7,157 nucleotides of DNA, from contig JAVBMO010000145.1 in assembly GCA_031552355.1 (NCBI GenBank), positions 1 through 7,157 on the forward strand, written 5' to 3'. This document shows positions 1 to 6,131 of this stretch, one piece after another. The stretch is from JAVBMO01 sp031552355. Its GTDB lineage: Bacteria > Bacteroidota > Bacteroidia > Bacteroidales > P3. The position numbers and the translations under genes are program-made. Every line of letters begins with the position of its first letter. Position 1 is the first letter of the stretch. The notes below the pieces were generated by a model. That model was not told the DNA's origin. It saw nothing but the letters and a program-made list of their open reading frames with translations, and searched no databases.

Positions 1-1266
1 GGCGAAGAACTTCCAAAGGCTTTTGCCATTTTGGATCCCAAACGGGCTGACTGTTCTTATCCATACAAAGACCTTTCCGGCTGTGGAATCGGCTTTAAAT
101 TAATCCAAGCCCACATTCAAAAAAACCACAAGCCTTTCAGCGTGCTTTACCCTTATTTGGATTTGGTGGCCGTAAGCATTGCCGCCGACATTGTACCTTT
201 GACCGGCGAAAACCGGATTTTAGCTTATTACGGATTAAAGCTTTTAAACTCCTATCCCAGGCCGGGCTTGGAAGCCGTATTGAGATACAGTAAAATAATT
301 CCTTACAGGGAAACCCCCGAAGGTGCGTTTAAAGAATCCAATCATTATTTCAACAGAGAGTTAAATATCAGTGATTTGGTTTTTCTTGTAGGGCCTAGAA
401 TTAATGCCGCCGGACGAATTGAAGACGGCAAAAACTCTGTCCGGCTTTTGCTTGCCGACACTTTTGAAGAAGCCAATATCATGGCTAAACAAATCAACGA
501 CTACAATACCGAAAGAAAAAATCTAGATACTTCGGCTACGGAGGACGCCATAAAAACCATTGAAAACGATTTTATTGCGCAAAAGAAAAAATCTATTGTC
601 TTATACAACCGCAATTGGCACAAAGGGATTATTGGGATTGTGGCTTCACGATTGGTTGAAAAATATTACAAACCCACTATTATTTTTACTTATTCGTCCA
701 ACAATGACTTAATTGTTGGTTCTGCAAGGTCTGTAAAAGATTTTGACATACACACGGCCATAGAATCTTGCAGCCATTTGCTTGAACATTTCGGTGGGCA
801 CAAATTTGCAGCCGGGCTTTCGGTAAAAGCCGAGAATTTGGAAAAATTCATAGAAGAATTTCAAGCCCATATCGAAAAAAATCTTACCCACGACCAGTTG
901 GTTCCCGAAATAGAAATCAATGATGTGATTTCCCTGACTGACATTACTCCCAAGTTTGTCCGCATTTTGAAGCAATTCGCTCCTTTTGGCCCGGAAAATA
1001 TGTCGCCGATATTTCAGTCGAACAATTTGGTGGATACCGGGTTTTCACGTTCTGTGGGCAGCAATCATTTAAAGTTTTCCGTCATTCATTTGGATGAACG
1101 TTCTGACGAGTTTTCGGCCATTGGATTTCAATTCGGCGATTCCTTAGATTTGGTTCAATCGGGCAAACCGTTTGACATTTGCTACCATATTGAAGAAAAT
1201 ATTTGGAACGGCAAAACAAATATCCAACTAAATGTAAAGGATATTCGCTTTCACGAAAAAAGGTAG
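1..1266 (+). CDS. recJ: RecJ single-stranded-DNA 5'-3' exonuclease, 5'-truncated by window edge
   Basis: RecJ degrades single-stranded DNA 5' to 3' in recombination and mismatch or base-excision repair, using metal ions held by the DHH and DHHA1 domains. The reading frame is open from base 1, so the gene begins outside the window; the TTG at 31 is an internal leucine codon and not a start. The visible 421 residues begin just after where the family's DHH motif should lie, with GEELPKAFAILDPKR followed by a typical YPYKDLSGCGIGFKL stretch. DLVAVSIAADIVPL (about residues 54-67) and GPRINAAGR (131-139) are classic RecJ motifs. GGHKFAAG (265-272) is the DHHA1 signature. The remainder, from about residue 295 with FAPFGPEN near 326, is the C-terminal OB-fold. 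RecJ is usually about 570 residues, so roughly 150 are missing. The gene ends in TAG and lies upstream of and co-oriented with dnaA. Family assignment is very secure. Confidence 0.96.
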   Translation, partial: GEELPKAFAILDPKRADCSYPYKDLSGCGIGFKLIQAHIQKNHKPFSVLYPYLDLVAVSIAADIVPLTGENRILAYYGLKLLNSYPRPGLEAVLRYSKIIPYRETPEGAFKESNHYFNRELNISDLVFLVGPRINAAGRIEDGKNSVRLLLADTFEEANIMAKQINDYNTERKNLDTSATEDAIKTIENDFIAQKKKSIVLYNRNWHKGIIGIVASRLVEKYYKPTIIFTYSSNNDLIVGSARSVKDFDIHTAIESCSHLLEHFGGHKFAAGLSVKAENLEKFIEEFQAHIEKNLTHDQLVPEIEINDVISLTDITPKFVRILKQFAPFGPENMSPIFQSNNLVDTGFSRSVGSNHLKFSVIHLDERSDEFSAIGFQFGDSLDLVQSGKPFDICYHIEENIWNGKTNIQLNVKDIRFHEKR

Positions 1267-1321
1267 TTTTTTGATTTTTTTTCGAGCACTTTTTTCATTT
1301 TCCAACCTCAAAAATCATTAC

Positions 1322-1350
1322 TGCCTGATTAGGCAAATGTTACGTTTTTT
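1322..1350 (+). terminator. Possible weak terminator of recJ
   Basis: A 5-bp stem TGCCT/AGGCA with a four-base GATT loop (1322-1335) is followed, after about nine bases, by a run of six T (1344-1349). It lies 55 bases after the recJ stop. The stem is short and the T run is not adjacent, so termination here is uncertain. No better hairpin is seen before dnaA. Confidence 0.25.
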
Positions 1351-1386
1351 CAAAACATAAAAACATAAATCATTGATTATCAAAAA

Positions 1387-1509
1387 GTAATTTTTTACCC
1401 CCATCCAATATGTGTAAAAATAATTCAAAAAACATTTTTTTATTTGAAATATTTTTCATAAGGAAACACTTTTTTATAAGTCGTTAGTTTTGAAAGGGTA
1501 ATTTTTTAC
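1387..1509 (+). repeat. Duplicated 12-bp element GTAATTTTTTAC
   Basis: The same 12 bases occur exactly at 1387-1398 and 1498-1509, with start points 111 bases apart. Each copy has partial dyad character, with arms GTAA and TTAC around a T tract. The T-rich half of the second copy continues into an 8-of-9 DnaA-box match. The first copy can also pair with the GTAAAAA inside the DnaA box at 1411-1419. Chance matches are more likely in such A/T-rich DNA, but the G and C ends are kept in both copies. Confidence 0.5.
1411..1419 (-). promoter_or_regulatory. Candidate DnaA box upstream of dnaA
   Basis: TGTGTAAAA is the reverse complement of TTTTACACA, which fits the relaxed DnaA-box consensus TTWTNCACA at every position. 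It lies about 195 bases upstream of the predicted dnaA -7 box, so it could serve origin binding or dnaA autoregulation. A single nine-base site in A/T-rich DNA can arise by chance. Confidence 0.35.
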
Positions 1510-1613
1510 AAAAAATCCAAAATCGCAAAGCTCTTGAAAAGGCAGTTTTTCTATATAAAAAAAGCAAAAACAAACCAAATTTTTTTTTCAACATTTTTTC
1601 ATCATCTTCATTC

Positions 1614-1621
1614 TATATTTG
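1614..1621 (+). promoter_or_regulatory. Predicted dnaA promoter (-7 box TATATTTG)
   Basis: TATATTTG matches the Bacteroidota -7 consensus TAnnTTTG and continues as CAAAG. No clear TTTG -33 element is visible 19-22 bases upstream, where the DNA is a T-rich tract. Initiation would be near 1628, leaving a leader of about 65 bases before the dnaA ATG. Confidence 0.6.
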
Positions 1622-1643
1622 CAAAGAGAAAATGCAAATGCAG

Positions 1644-1676
1644 GTCTCACTTAATATAGAGCAAATATATTGAGAC
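1644..1676 (+). promoter_or_regulatory. Imperfect inverted repeat in the dnaA leader
   Basis: GTCTCA (1644-1649) and TGAGAC (1671-1676) are perfect inverted arms. Inside them ATAT (1654-1657) can pair with ATAT (1665-1668) around an AGAGCAA loop, giving an interrupted hairpin in the predicted 5' leader. It ends 18 bases before the start codon, so it could affect translation or act as a protein-binding dyad. No function is known. Confidence 0.35.
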
Positions 1677-1694
1677 ACAAAACACTACATTCTG

Positions 1695-3134
1695 ATGATA
1701 AAGGACTATAAAGAAGTTTGGAATAATTGCTTAGAAATCATTAAAGATAATTTACAAAATTATCAGTCGTTTAAAACGTGGTTTCAGCCTATTAAACCTG
1801 TAAAACTTGAAAATAATATTCTAACAATCCAAGTGCCCAGCCATTTCTTTTATGAATGGTTGGAAGAACACTATATTGACCTTTTGAAGAAAACTATCAA
1901 ACGTATTTTAGGCCCTTCCGGTAAATTAGAATACAGTATTGTCATGGATCAGGGAATAGATTCCAGCTCCGCATATCTTTCCGTGGTTCCTTCGCAAAAT
2001 AAAAACAATATACAAAATAAAGCAAAAGATTTTCCTGTTGATATAAACAAAGAAAAAAACAAGGATTTTCCTAATCCTTTTATCATTCCGGGTTTAAGAA
2101 AAATTAAAATCCACTCCCAGTTAAACGAAAATTATTCTTTTGAAAATTTTATTGAAGGGGATTGTAACCGCTTGGCACGTTCTGCGGGTTTAGCTGTAGC
2201 GCAAAATCCCGGAAAAACGTCTTTCAATCCACTCTATATTTATAGTAATGTTGGTTTGGGGAAAACACATTTAGCCCACGCCATTGGAATTCAAACCAAA
2301 GCCAATTTTCCTGATAAAACCGTTCTTTATGTGACAGCGGAACAGTTTTATCAACAATATACAGATTCTGTACGGAATAACAATCAGAACGATTTTGTTC
2401 ATTTTTACCAAATGATTGATGTTTTGATTGTTGATGATATTCAATTCTGGGTAACTAAAAAAGGAACGCAAGAGATTTTCTTCCATATATTCAATCATTT
2501 ACATCAAAAGAACAAACAGTTAATCATTTGTTCCGACAAAGCACCTGCTGAACTTTCGGGCATGGAGCAACGCTTGATTTCAAGAATGAAATGGGGATTA
2601 TCCACAGATTTACAATTGCCGAATGTCGAAACGCGTATTGCCATCCTACAACGTAAATTATATAACGAAGGCATTGAAATTTCTCACGATGTTATTGAAT
2701 ATTTGGCATACAATATCGGAACCAACATCCGCGAATTGGAAGGGGTGTTAAATTCTGTAATTATCCACTCTTCTTTTGACAAGAAGGTGATTACCATTGA
2801 TTTGGCAAAACAAATTATTGACAGATATATTAAAACCAGTTCCCGTGAAATAACCATAGACCTTATCCAAAAAACTGTTTGTGACTATTTTAATTTGCCA
2901 ATTGACAGTATTAATTCCAAAACCCGGAAAAGGGAAATCGTACAGGCACGCCAATTGGCTATGTATTTTTCGAAAAAGATGACAAAAGCGTCTTTGGCAT
3001 TAATCGGCATGCAATGTGGAAGAAAAGACCATGCGACTGTTTTACATGCTTGCAGAACTGTGAAAAATCTTTCTGAAACAGACAAACAGTTTTCACACTG
3101 GATTAAAGAAATTGAAAAAAAATTGGTTCAATAG
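1695..3134 (+). CDS. dnaA: Chromosomal replication initiator protein DnaA
   Basis: DnaA is the AAA+ ATPase that binds DnaA boxes and opens the origin. The 479-residue protein has all four domains: an N-terminal DnaB-interaction domain (1-85, including FKTWFQPIKP), a variable linker (about 86-140), the AAA+ module (about 145-350) and the DNA-binding domain (about 385-479). Walker B is LIVDDIQ with D247 and D248. Sensor 1 lies at IICSD (277-281), the box VII arginine finger is R297, and the sensor 2 arginine is R346 in NIRELEG. The DnaA signature is at 442-456 (GRKDHATVLHACRTV). The Walker A loop reads SNVGLGKT (184-191), with Ser replacing the usual first Gly; W252 and M298 are also unusual. 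The ATG at 1695 gives the normal family N-terminus and follows an A/T-rich leader with no Shine-Dalgarno sequence. Identity is certain; whether it is the main or a divergent DnaA cannot be told from this window. Confidence 0.96.
   Translation: MIKDYKEVWNNCLEIIKDNLQNYQSFKTWFQPIKPVKLENNILTIQVPSHFFYEWLEEHYIDLLKKTIKRILGPSGKLEYSIVMDQGIDSSSAYLSVVPSQNKNNIQNKAKDFPVDINKEKNKDFPNPFIIPGLRKIKIHSQLNENYSFENFIEGDCNRLARSAGLAVAQNPGKTSFNPLYIYSNVGLGKTHLAHAIGIQTKANFPDKTVLYVTAEQFYQQYTDSVRNNNQNDFVHFYQMIDVLIVDDIQFWVTKKGTQEIFFHIFNHLHQKNKQLIICSDKAPAELSGMEQRLISRMKWGLSTDLQLPNVETRIAILQRKLYNEGIEISHDVIEYLAYNIGTNIRELEGVLNSVIIHSSFDKKVITIDLAKQIIDRYIKTSSREITIDLIQKTVCDYFNLPIDSINSKTRKREIVQARQLAMYFSKKMTKASLALIGMQCGRKDHATVLHACRTVKNLSETDKQFSHWIKEIEKKLVQ
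2598..2606 (+). promoter_or_regulatory. Perfect DnaA-box sequence inside dnaA
   Basis: TTATCCACA, the exact strong DnaA-box consensus, occurs inside the dnaA reading frame where it encodes Leu-Ser-Thr after the box VII region. A near match, TTATCCACT, lies at 2761-2769 in the same gene. Chance and protein-coding constraint are adequate explanations, so binding is only possible. Confidence 0.3.
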
Positions 3135-3160
3135 TTTAATTTGTATTTTAATTCTCTCAA

Positions 3161-3210
3161 TAAAGAAGATGGGTTGTATTTATATATGACTCATCTTTTT
3201 TGCTTCTTTA
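3161..3210. terminator. Hairpin terminator between convergent dnaA and MATE gene
   Basis: AAGATGGGT (3166-3174) pairs with ACTCATCTT (3189-3197) with one G-T wobble, extends inward by further A-T and G-T pairs, and runs into a T tract ending at 3201. This is a good intrinsic terminator for dnaA on the plus strand. A second, outer pairing of TAAAGAAG (3161-3168) with CTTCTTTA (3203-3210) is perfect. The minus-strand side has only a weak T tract, so termination of the MATE transcript here is plausible but less sure. Confidence 0.7.
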
Positions 3211-3236
3211 AAGGTGCAATTTAACTTGTCGCCTTT

Positions 3237-4574
3237 TCAATTTTTCCTGCACAACCACCTATATCGCAAAAAGAAAAGAATTCCGGTAGCTGTTAAGCCA
3301 ATAGGAAAGCCAAACCAAATGCCTACTGCCCCCCAATTTAAAACGAAACCGAATATATAAGAAGCCGGTAAAGCCAAAAGAAAATATCCTACAAAGGAAA
3401 GGACTGCCATGGCTTTTACATCGTGTAAACCGCGCAGGATATTGGCGTAGCATACCTGCAAACCATCGCCGAATTGAAATAATAATACAGGAATCATCAA
3501 TTGAGCTGTAAGCGAAACAATCTCAATATCTTTCACAAACAGGTAGCCAATAGAATTTTTTATTAAAAGAAGTATCGTTGAAACAATTAACACAAAACAC
3601 AAAATAATATGAAATCCTGCAGAAGAAGCATGTTTTACATCCGTCCAATTGTTTTTTGCAGCAAAATTACTTACACGAATAGAAACCGCAGCGCCTATTC
3701 CATAATAGACCATAAACCCAATAGTTGTAACGGTACACACAATCTGGTGGGCAGCCAAAGCCGCACTGCCAATCCAACCCATCATGATGGTGCTGAGGCT
3801 GAAAGCCCCGTTTTCCATCCCCATCTGCAAACCAATGAAAAAACCCATTTTTCCAAGCCGTTTAACAGATTTTTGGTTTAAAGAAGATTTCCGAAAACCC
3901 ACGCGGTAACGTTTATAAGATGCCATTCCATAGAACAGTCCAACGGCCAAAACAAGCATTAAAACACGTGAAAACAAAGTGGATAAACCGGCACCCATCA
4001 ATCCCATTTCGGGAAAGCCCCAATGCCCATAAATTAAAACATAATTACATAAAATATTGACAGCATTACATCCCAACATTATCCACATAGAAAGGCGAGT
4101 ATGTGTAATTCCGTCAAAAAATTGTTTGAAGGAATTAAACGCCATCACAAATAGCACAGAAACTAGTTGAATCACAAAATAAGGTCTTATTAGAGGAAGA
4201 AGTTCTTCAGGCTGACCCAATTGGCGAATATTTAACAAGAAAAGAGACATCCCCAACATCAAAATCAAAGAGATGCTAAGATTGGCGAGGAAACTATTTT
4301 TCAAATAATTTCCCATTCCATAATAATCCTTTTTGGCAAACAACTGCGCTACGATGGGCGTTAAGCCGTAAGCGAAGCCCAAACCAAAAAGAATCGGGAT
4401 ATTCATTAAATTATTAACAAACGAAGCTGCTGCCAAAGACTGCGCATCGTACTGCCCAATCATAATATTGTCAGTCCAACCCAAAACTATCTGTCCCAAT
4501 TGTCCAACCACAATAGGAATTCCTAAAAACAATGTATCTTTATGATGGTTTCCGTATTTTTTCAAAAAATTCAT
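3237..4574 (-). CDS. MATE family (NorM-type) multidrug efflux transporter
   Basis: The 445-residue integral membrane protein has the length and two-fold repeated layout of MATE exporters, about twelve membrane helices in two halves. These proteins expel drugs or cationic compounds in exchange for Na+ or H+. The N-terminal half starts GIPIVVGQLGQIVLGWTDNIMIG, a typical MATE helix 1 with D35, followed by YGLTPIVAQLFAKKD. The C-terminal half has GLQMGMENGAF (E254) and later QFGDGLQ (D370). These two acidic residues fall where NorM of Vibrio cholerae has its cation-site Glu255 and Asp371, judged from memory and position. The ATG at 4574 gives the normal N-terminus. A TATATTTG box ends only eight bases upstream of it, implying a very short leader. 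It converges on dnaA and follows rnfA on the same strand, but a terminator separates it from rnfA. Substrates cannot be predicted. Confidence 0.93.
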   Translation of the reverse strand: MNFLKKYGNHHKDTLFLGIPIVVGQLGQIVLGWTDNIMIGQYDAQSLAAASFVNNLMNIPILFGLGFAYGLTPIVAQLFAKKDYYGMGNYLKNSFLANLSISLILMLGMSLFLLNIRQLGQPEELLPLIRPYFVIQLVSVLFVMAFNSFKQFFDGITHTRLSMWIMLGCNAVNILCNYVLIYGHWGFPEMGLMGAGLSTLFSRVLMLVLAVGLFYGMASYKRYRVGFRKSSLNQKSVKRLGKMGFFIGLQMGMENGAFSLSTIMMGWIGSAALAAHQIVCTVTTIGFMVYYGIGAAVSIRVSNFAAKNNWTDVKHASSAGFHIILCFVLIVSTILLLIKNSIGYLFVKDIEIVSLTAQLMIPVLLFQFGDGLQVCYANILRGLHDVKAMAVLSFVGYFLLALPASYIFGFVLNWGAVGIWFGFPIGLTATGILFFLRYRWLCRKN

Positions 4575-4582
4575 TTATTTGC

Positions 4583-4590
4583 CAAATATA
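4583..4590 (-). promoter_or_regulatory. Predicted MATE gene promoter (-7 box TATATTTG)
   Basis: Read on the minus strand, 4590 to 4583 is TATATTTG, a full match to the Bacteroidota -7 box. The coding start is at 4574, so initiation would fall only a few bases before the ATG or at it. No TTTG is seen at -33 spacing, which lowers confidence. Confidence 0.5.
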
Positions 4591-4601
4591 TCACCTTTAC
4601 C

Positions 4602-4642
4602 TAAAAAGAAAAGAACTTCTGAACATCCGGTTCAAAAGTTCT
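4602..4642 (-). terminator. Intrinsic terminator of rnfA
   Basis: The bases 4612-4624 pair with 4630-4642 in a 12-bp stem with one mismatch (C4619/A4635) and a five-base loop. On the minus strand the stem is followed by TTCTTTTT (4610-4603), the expected U-rich tail. It lies 22 bases after the rnfA stop codon and upstream of the MATE promoter, so the two minus-strand genes are probably separate transcripts. Confidence 0.75.
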
Positions 4643-4663
4643 CTTAAAATCGTTTTTGTTTAT

Positions 4664-5236
4664 TTAAACCAATCCTGCAAAACCCATAAACGCCATAGCC
4701 AAAATTCCCGCCGTTACCAAAGCAATTGGCACACCTTCCATTCCTTTTGGAATTTTGGTTAAAGCTAATTGCTCACGGATTCCTGCAAAAATTACCAATG
4801 CCAAAGTAAAACCTGCTGCTATGGAAACAGAATAGGTAATGCTTTGCAAAAGGCTCATATTCTTTTGAATAACAAGAATTGCCACGCCTAAAACAGCACA
4901 GTTTGTTGTAATCAGCGGCAAGAAAATACCCAATGTTTGATATAATGCCGGAGCCACTTTTTTCAAAATAATTTCGACAGCCTGCACCAAAGCTGCAATC
5001 ACCAAAATATAGGATATGGTTTGAAGATAGCCTAATTTGAGGGGAACCAAAATTGAAATTTGCAAAAGATAGGTTACAATGGTTGCCAAAAGCATTACAA
5101 ACATTACAGCAGCGCCCATTCCAACAGCACTTTTCAAATCTTTGGAAACTCCTAAAAACGGACAAATTCCTAAAAATTGAGCCAACACTATATTGTTGAC
5201 AAAAATAGCTGAAATAACGATAATGATATATTCCAT
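4664..5236 (-). CDS. rnfA: Rnf electron-transport complex subunit A (RnfA/RsxA)
   Basis: RnfA is a six-helix inner-membrane subunit of the Rnf complex, which couples ferredoxin:NAD+ electron transfer to ion pumping. The related Rsx complex reduces SoxR. The 190-residue length is normal. Recognisable family segments are VNNIVLAQFLGICPFLGVS (13-31), LGIFLPLITTNCAVLGVA (102-119), FAGIREQLAL (150-159) and the C-terminal ALVTAGILAMAFMGFAGLV. C25 and C113 match the cysteines that, together with those of the partner subunit RnfE, hold an intramembrane iron-sulphur cluster in Rnf and Na+-NQR. The sequence fits RnfA better than the homologous NqrE (ITTNC rather than ITVNC, and no NqrE-type insertion). 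The ATG at 5236 gives the standard N-terminus MEYIIIVISA. In most genomes rnfA sits within or at the end of an rnfBCDGE cluster; here neither neighbour is an rnf gene, although the gene has its own promoter and terminator. Confidence 0.94.
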   Translation of the reverse strand: MEYIIIVISAIFVNNIVLAQFLGICPFLGVSKDLKSAVGMGAAVMFVMLLATIVTYLLQISILVPLKLGYLQTISYILVIAALVQAVEIILKKVAPALYQTLGIFLPLITTNCAVLGVAILVIQKNMSLLQSITYSVSIAAGFTLALVIFAGIREQLALTKIPKGMEGVPIALVTAGILAMAFMGFAGLV

Positions 5237-5270
5237 AATGTAATTCTTTTTTACAGTTTGGCTTTTTTGC

Positions 5271-5278
5271 TAATTTTG
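5271..5278 (+). promoter_or_regulatory. Predicted hydrolase gene promoter (-7 box TAATTTTG)
   Basis: TAATTTTG fits TAnnTTTG and continues as CAAAG. The start codon is 38 bases after the box, leaving a leader of about 30 bases. The expected -33 position is only T-rich, with no clear TTTG. It lies opposite the rnfA -7 box, 15 bases away. Confidence 0.5.
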
Positions 5279-5293
5279 CAAAGACAATCCTTG

Positions 5294-5325
5294 CAAAGGT
5301 AAATTTATTTTTCGGAATGACCAAA
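5294..5325 (-). promoter_or_regulatory. Predicted rnfA promoter (TTTG-N20-TACCTTTG)
   Basis: On the minus strand TTTG (5325-5322) is followed 20 bases later by TACCTTTG (5301-5294), giving both elements of a Bacteroidota promoter at proper spacing. The -33 element lies inside the first codons of the divergent hydrolase gene. Initiation near 5287 leaves a leader of about 50 bases for rnfA. Confidence 0.65.
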
Positions 5326-6090
5326 AACATCTTCTTTCGCTCTTATGGCAACGGTTTTCCGCTATTAATCTTTCATGGTTTTTTAGGCAATTCAGACCAG
5401 TGGATTGAAACCGGAAAACATTTATCATCTCATTTTAAAGTTATTATTCCTGACTTGCCGAATCATGGAAATTCGTTTCACACTGAAAATTTAAAAACAG
5501 AAGAAATCGTTCGATTTTTATACGACTTTGTTGAAGAATTGAACGTTGAGAAAATGATTGTTTTGGGGCACTCTTGGGGCGGAAAACTTGCCATGAAATT
5601 GGTTCATGACCATCCCTGCAAATTTTCGAAGTTAATCGTTGTGGATATTTCCCCAAAGGCATACTCTTCAAATCATACTTGGGAAAAACTCCTTCAAATT
5701 TTCAACGAACTTCAAAATCAACACTTCAGAAGTTTTGGTGAATTAGAATCCTTTCTAAAAAACTCCGGTTTAGAGCCGTGGGAACGATACCTTTTGATAA
5801 AAAATTTTGAACGAAAAGAAGGTGCCATTCACTGCAAATCAAATGCAGACATTTTAATTCGGGACTTTCCGGAAATCCAGAAAGAAATTCCTTTTGCGCA
5901 TCCAATAAACATTCCCACTTTGTTCTTAAAAGGCGAGCTTTCCAATTATATTTCAGACGAAGAAACAATTTCTTTGAAAGATAAATTTCCTTTTGTGCAA
6001 TTGAAAACTGTTTCTCATGCAGGACATAGCCCTCATTTGGAAAATACAGCAGAGTTTCTCAAGACATTGAAAGATTTTTTAGAAGCTTAA
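5317..6090 (+). CDS. Alpha/beta-hydrolase fold esterase, YbfF/ABHD11 type
   Basis: This 257-residue cytoplasmic protein (no signal peptide) is an alpha/beta-hydrolase, probably an esterase acting on acyl or thioester substrates. The oxyanion region is HGFLGNSDQW (20-29). DLPNHGNS (46-53) matches the D-x-x-N-H-G-x-S segment of the YbfF/ABHD11 group. The nucleophile elbow is GHSWGGK with S86. VVDISPKAY (108-116) is also typical of this group. The catalytic His is most likely H237 in AGHSPH. The acid is less clear: D110 is the best candidate, from the family's conserved VDIxP strand end. KGELSNYIS (205-213) corresponds to the GGNSPYVS stretch of E. coli YbfF. Length is as in YbfF, which argues for an esterase over MenH. 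The elbow has Trp where Met is common. The ATG at 5317 follows an A/T-rich leader. The true substrate is unknown. Confidence 0.88.
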   Translation: MTKNIFFRSYGNGFPLLIFHGFLGNSDQWIETGKHLSSHFKVIIPDLPNHGNSFHTENLKTEEIVRFLYDFVEELNVEKMIVLGHSWGGKLAMKLVHDHPCKFSKLIVVDISPKAYSSNHTWEKLLQIFNELQNQHFRSFGELESFLKNSGLEPWERYLLIKNFERKEGAIHCKSNADILIRDFPEIQKEIPFAHPINIPTLFLKGELSNYISDEETISLKDKFPFVQLKTVSHAGHSPHLENTAEFLKTLKDFLEA

Positions 6091-6131
6091 AGTAGACATT
6101 GTGCTTTGTTTTCCTGCAAAAAACAGACCTG

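Larger units (their letters stand above)
1267..1694. other. A/T-rich gene-free region upstream of dnaA, possible origin region
   Basis: This 428-base stretch has no credible open reading frame and is much richer in A/T than the flanking genes, with many T runs of six to nine bases. It contains one match to the relaxed DnaA box TTWTNCACA on the minus strand (TGTGTAAAA, 1411-1419) and an 8-of-9 match on the plus strand (TTTTTTACA, 1502-1510). It also has a 12-bp element present twice, an 8-bp tandem repeat (AAAACATA, 1352-1367) and the dnaA promoter. A short hairpin, TGCCT-GATT-AGGCA (1322-1335), with a T run ten bases later, may be a weak recJ terminator. Origins often lie beside dnaA, and A/T-rich DNA with DnaA boxes suits an origin. 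However, box density is low, so origin function is only an inference. Confidence 0.3.

Noticed and set aside
31..33. TTG at 31 as the start of recJ
   Set aside because: The frame is open upstream to base 1, and those codons match RecJ family sequence, so TTG is an internal Leu codon of a truncated gene.
1368..1378. AATCA-T-TGATT inverted repeat upstream of dnaA
   Set aside because: The arms are only five bases long in very A/T-rich DNA, so it is easily explained by chance.
4664..5236. Assignment of the gene as nqrE of Na+-NQR
   Set aside because: NqrE is homologous, but the ICPFLGVS and ITTNCAVLGVA segments and the 190-residue length fit RnfA better.
4773..5330. A 185-residue open frame on the minus strand overlapping rnfA
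   Set aside because: It runs in another frame across the rnfA gene, is unusually rich in Phe, Cys and Asn, and resembles no family. RnfA itself is unmistakable, so this is a shadow frame.
5317..6090. Assignment of the hydrolase as MenH (menaquinone synthesis)
   Set aside because: The NHGxS segment and VVDISPxxY favour the YbfF/ABHD11 group, and no men gene is adjacent.
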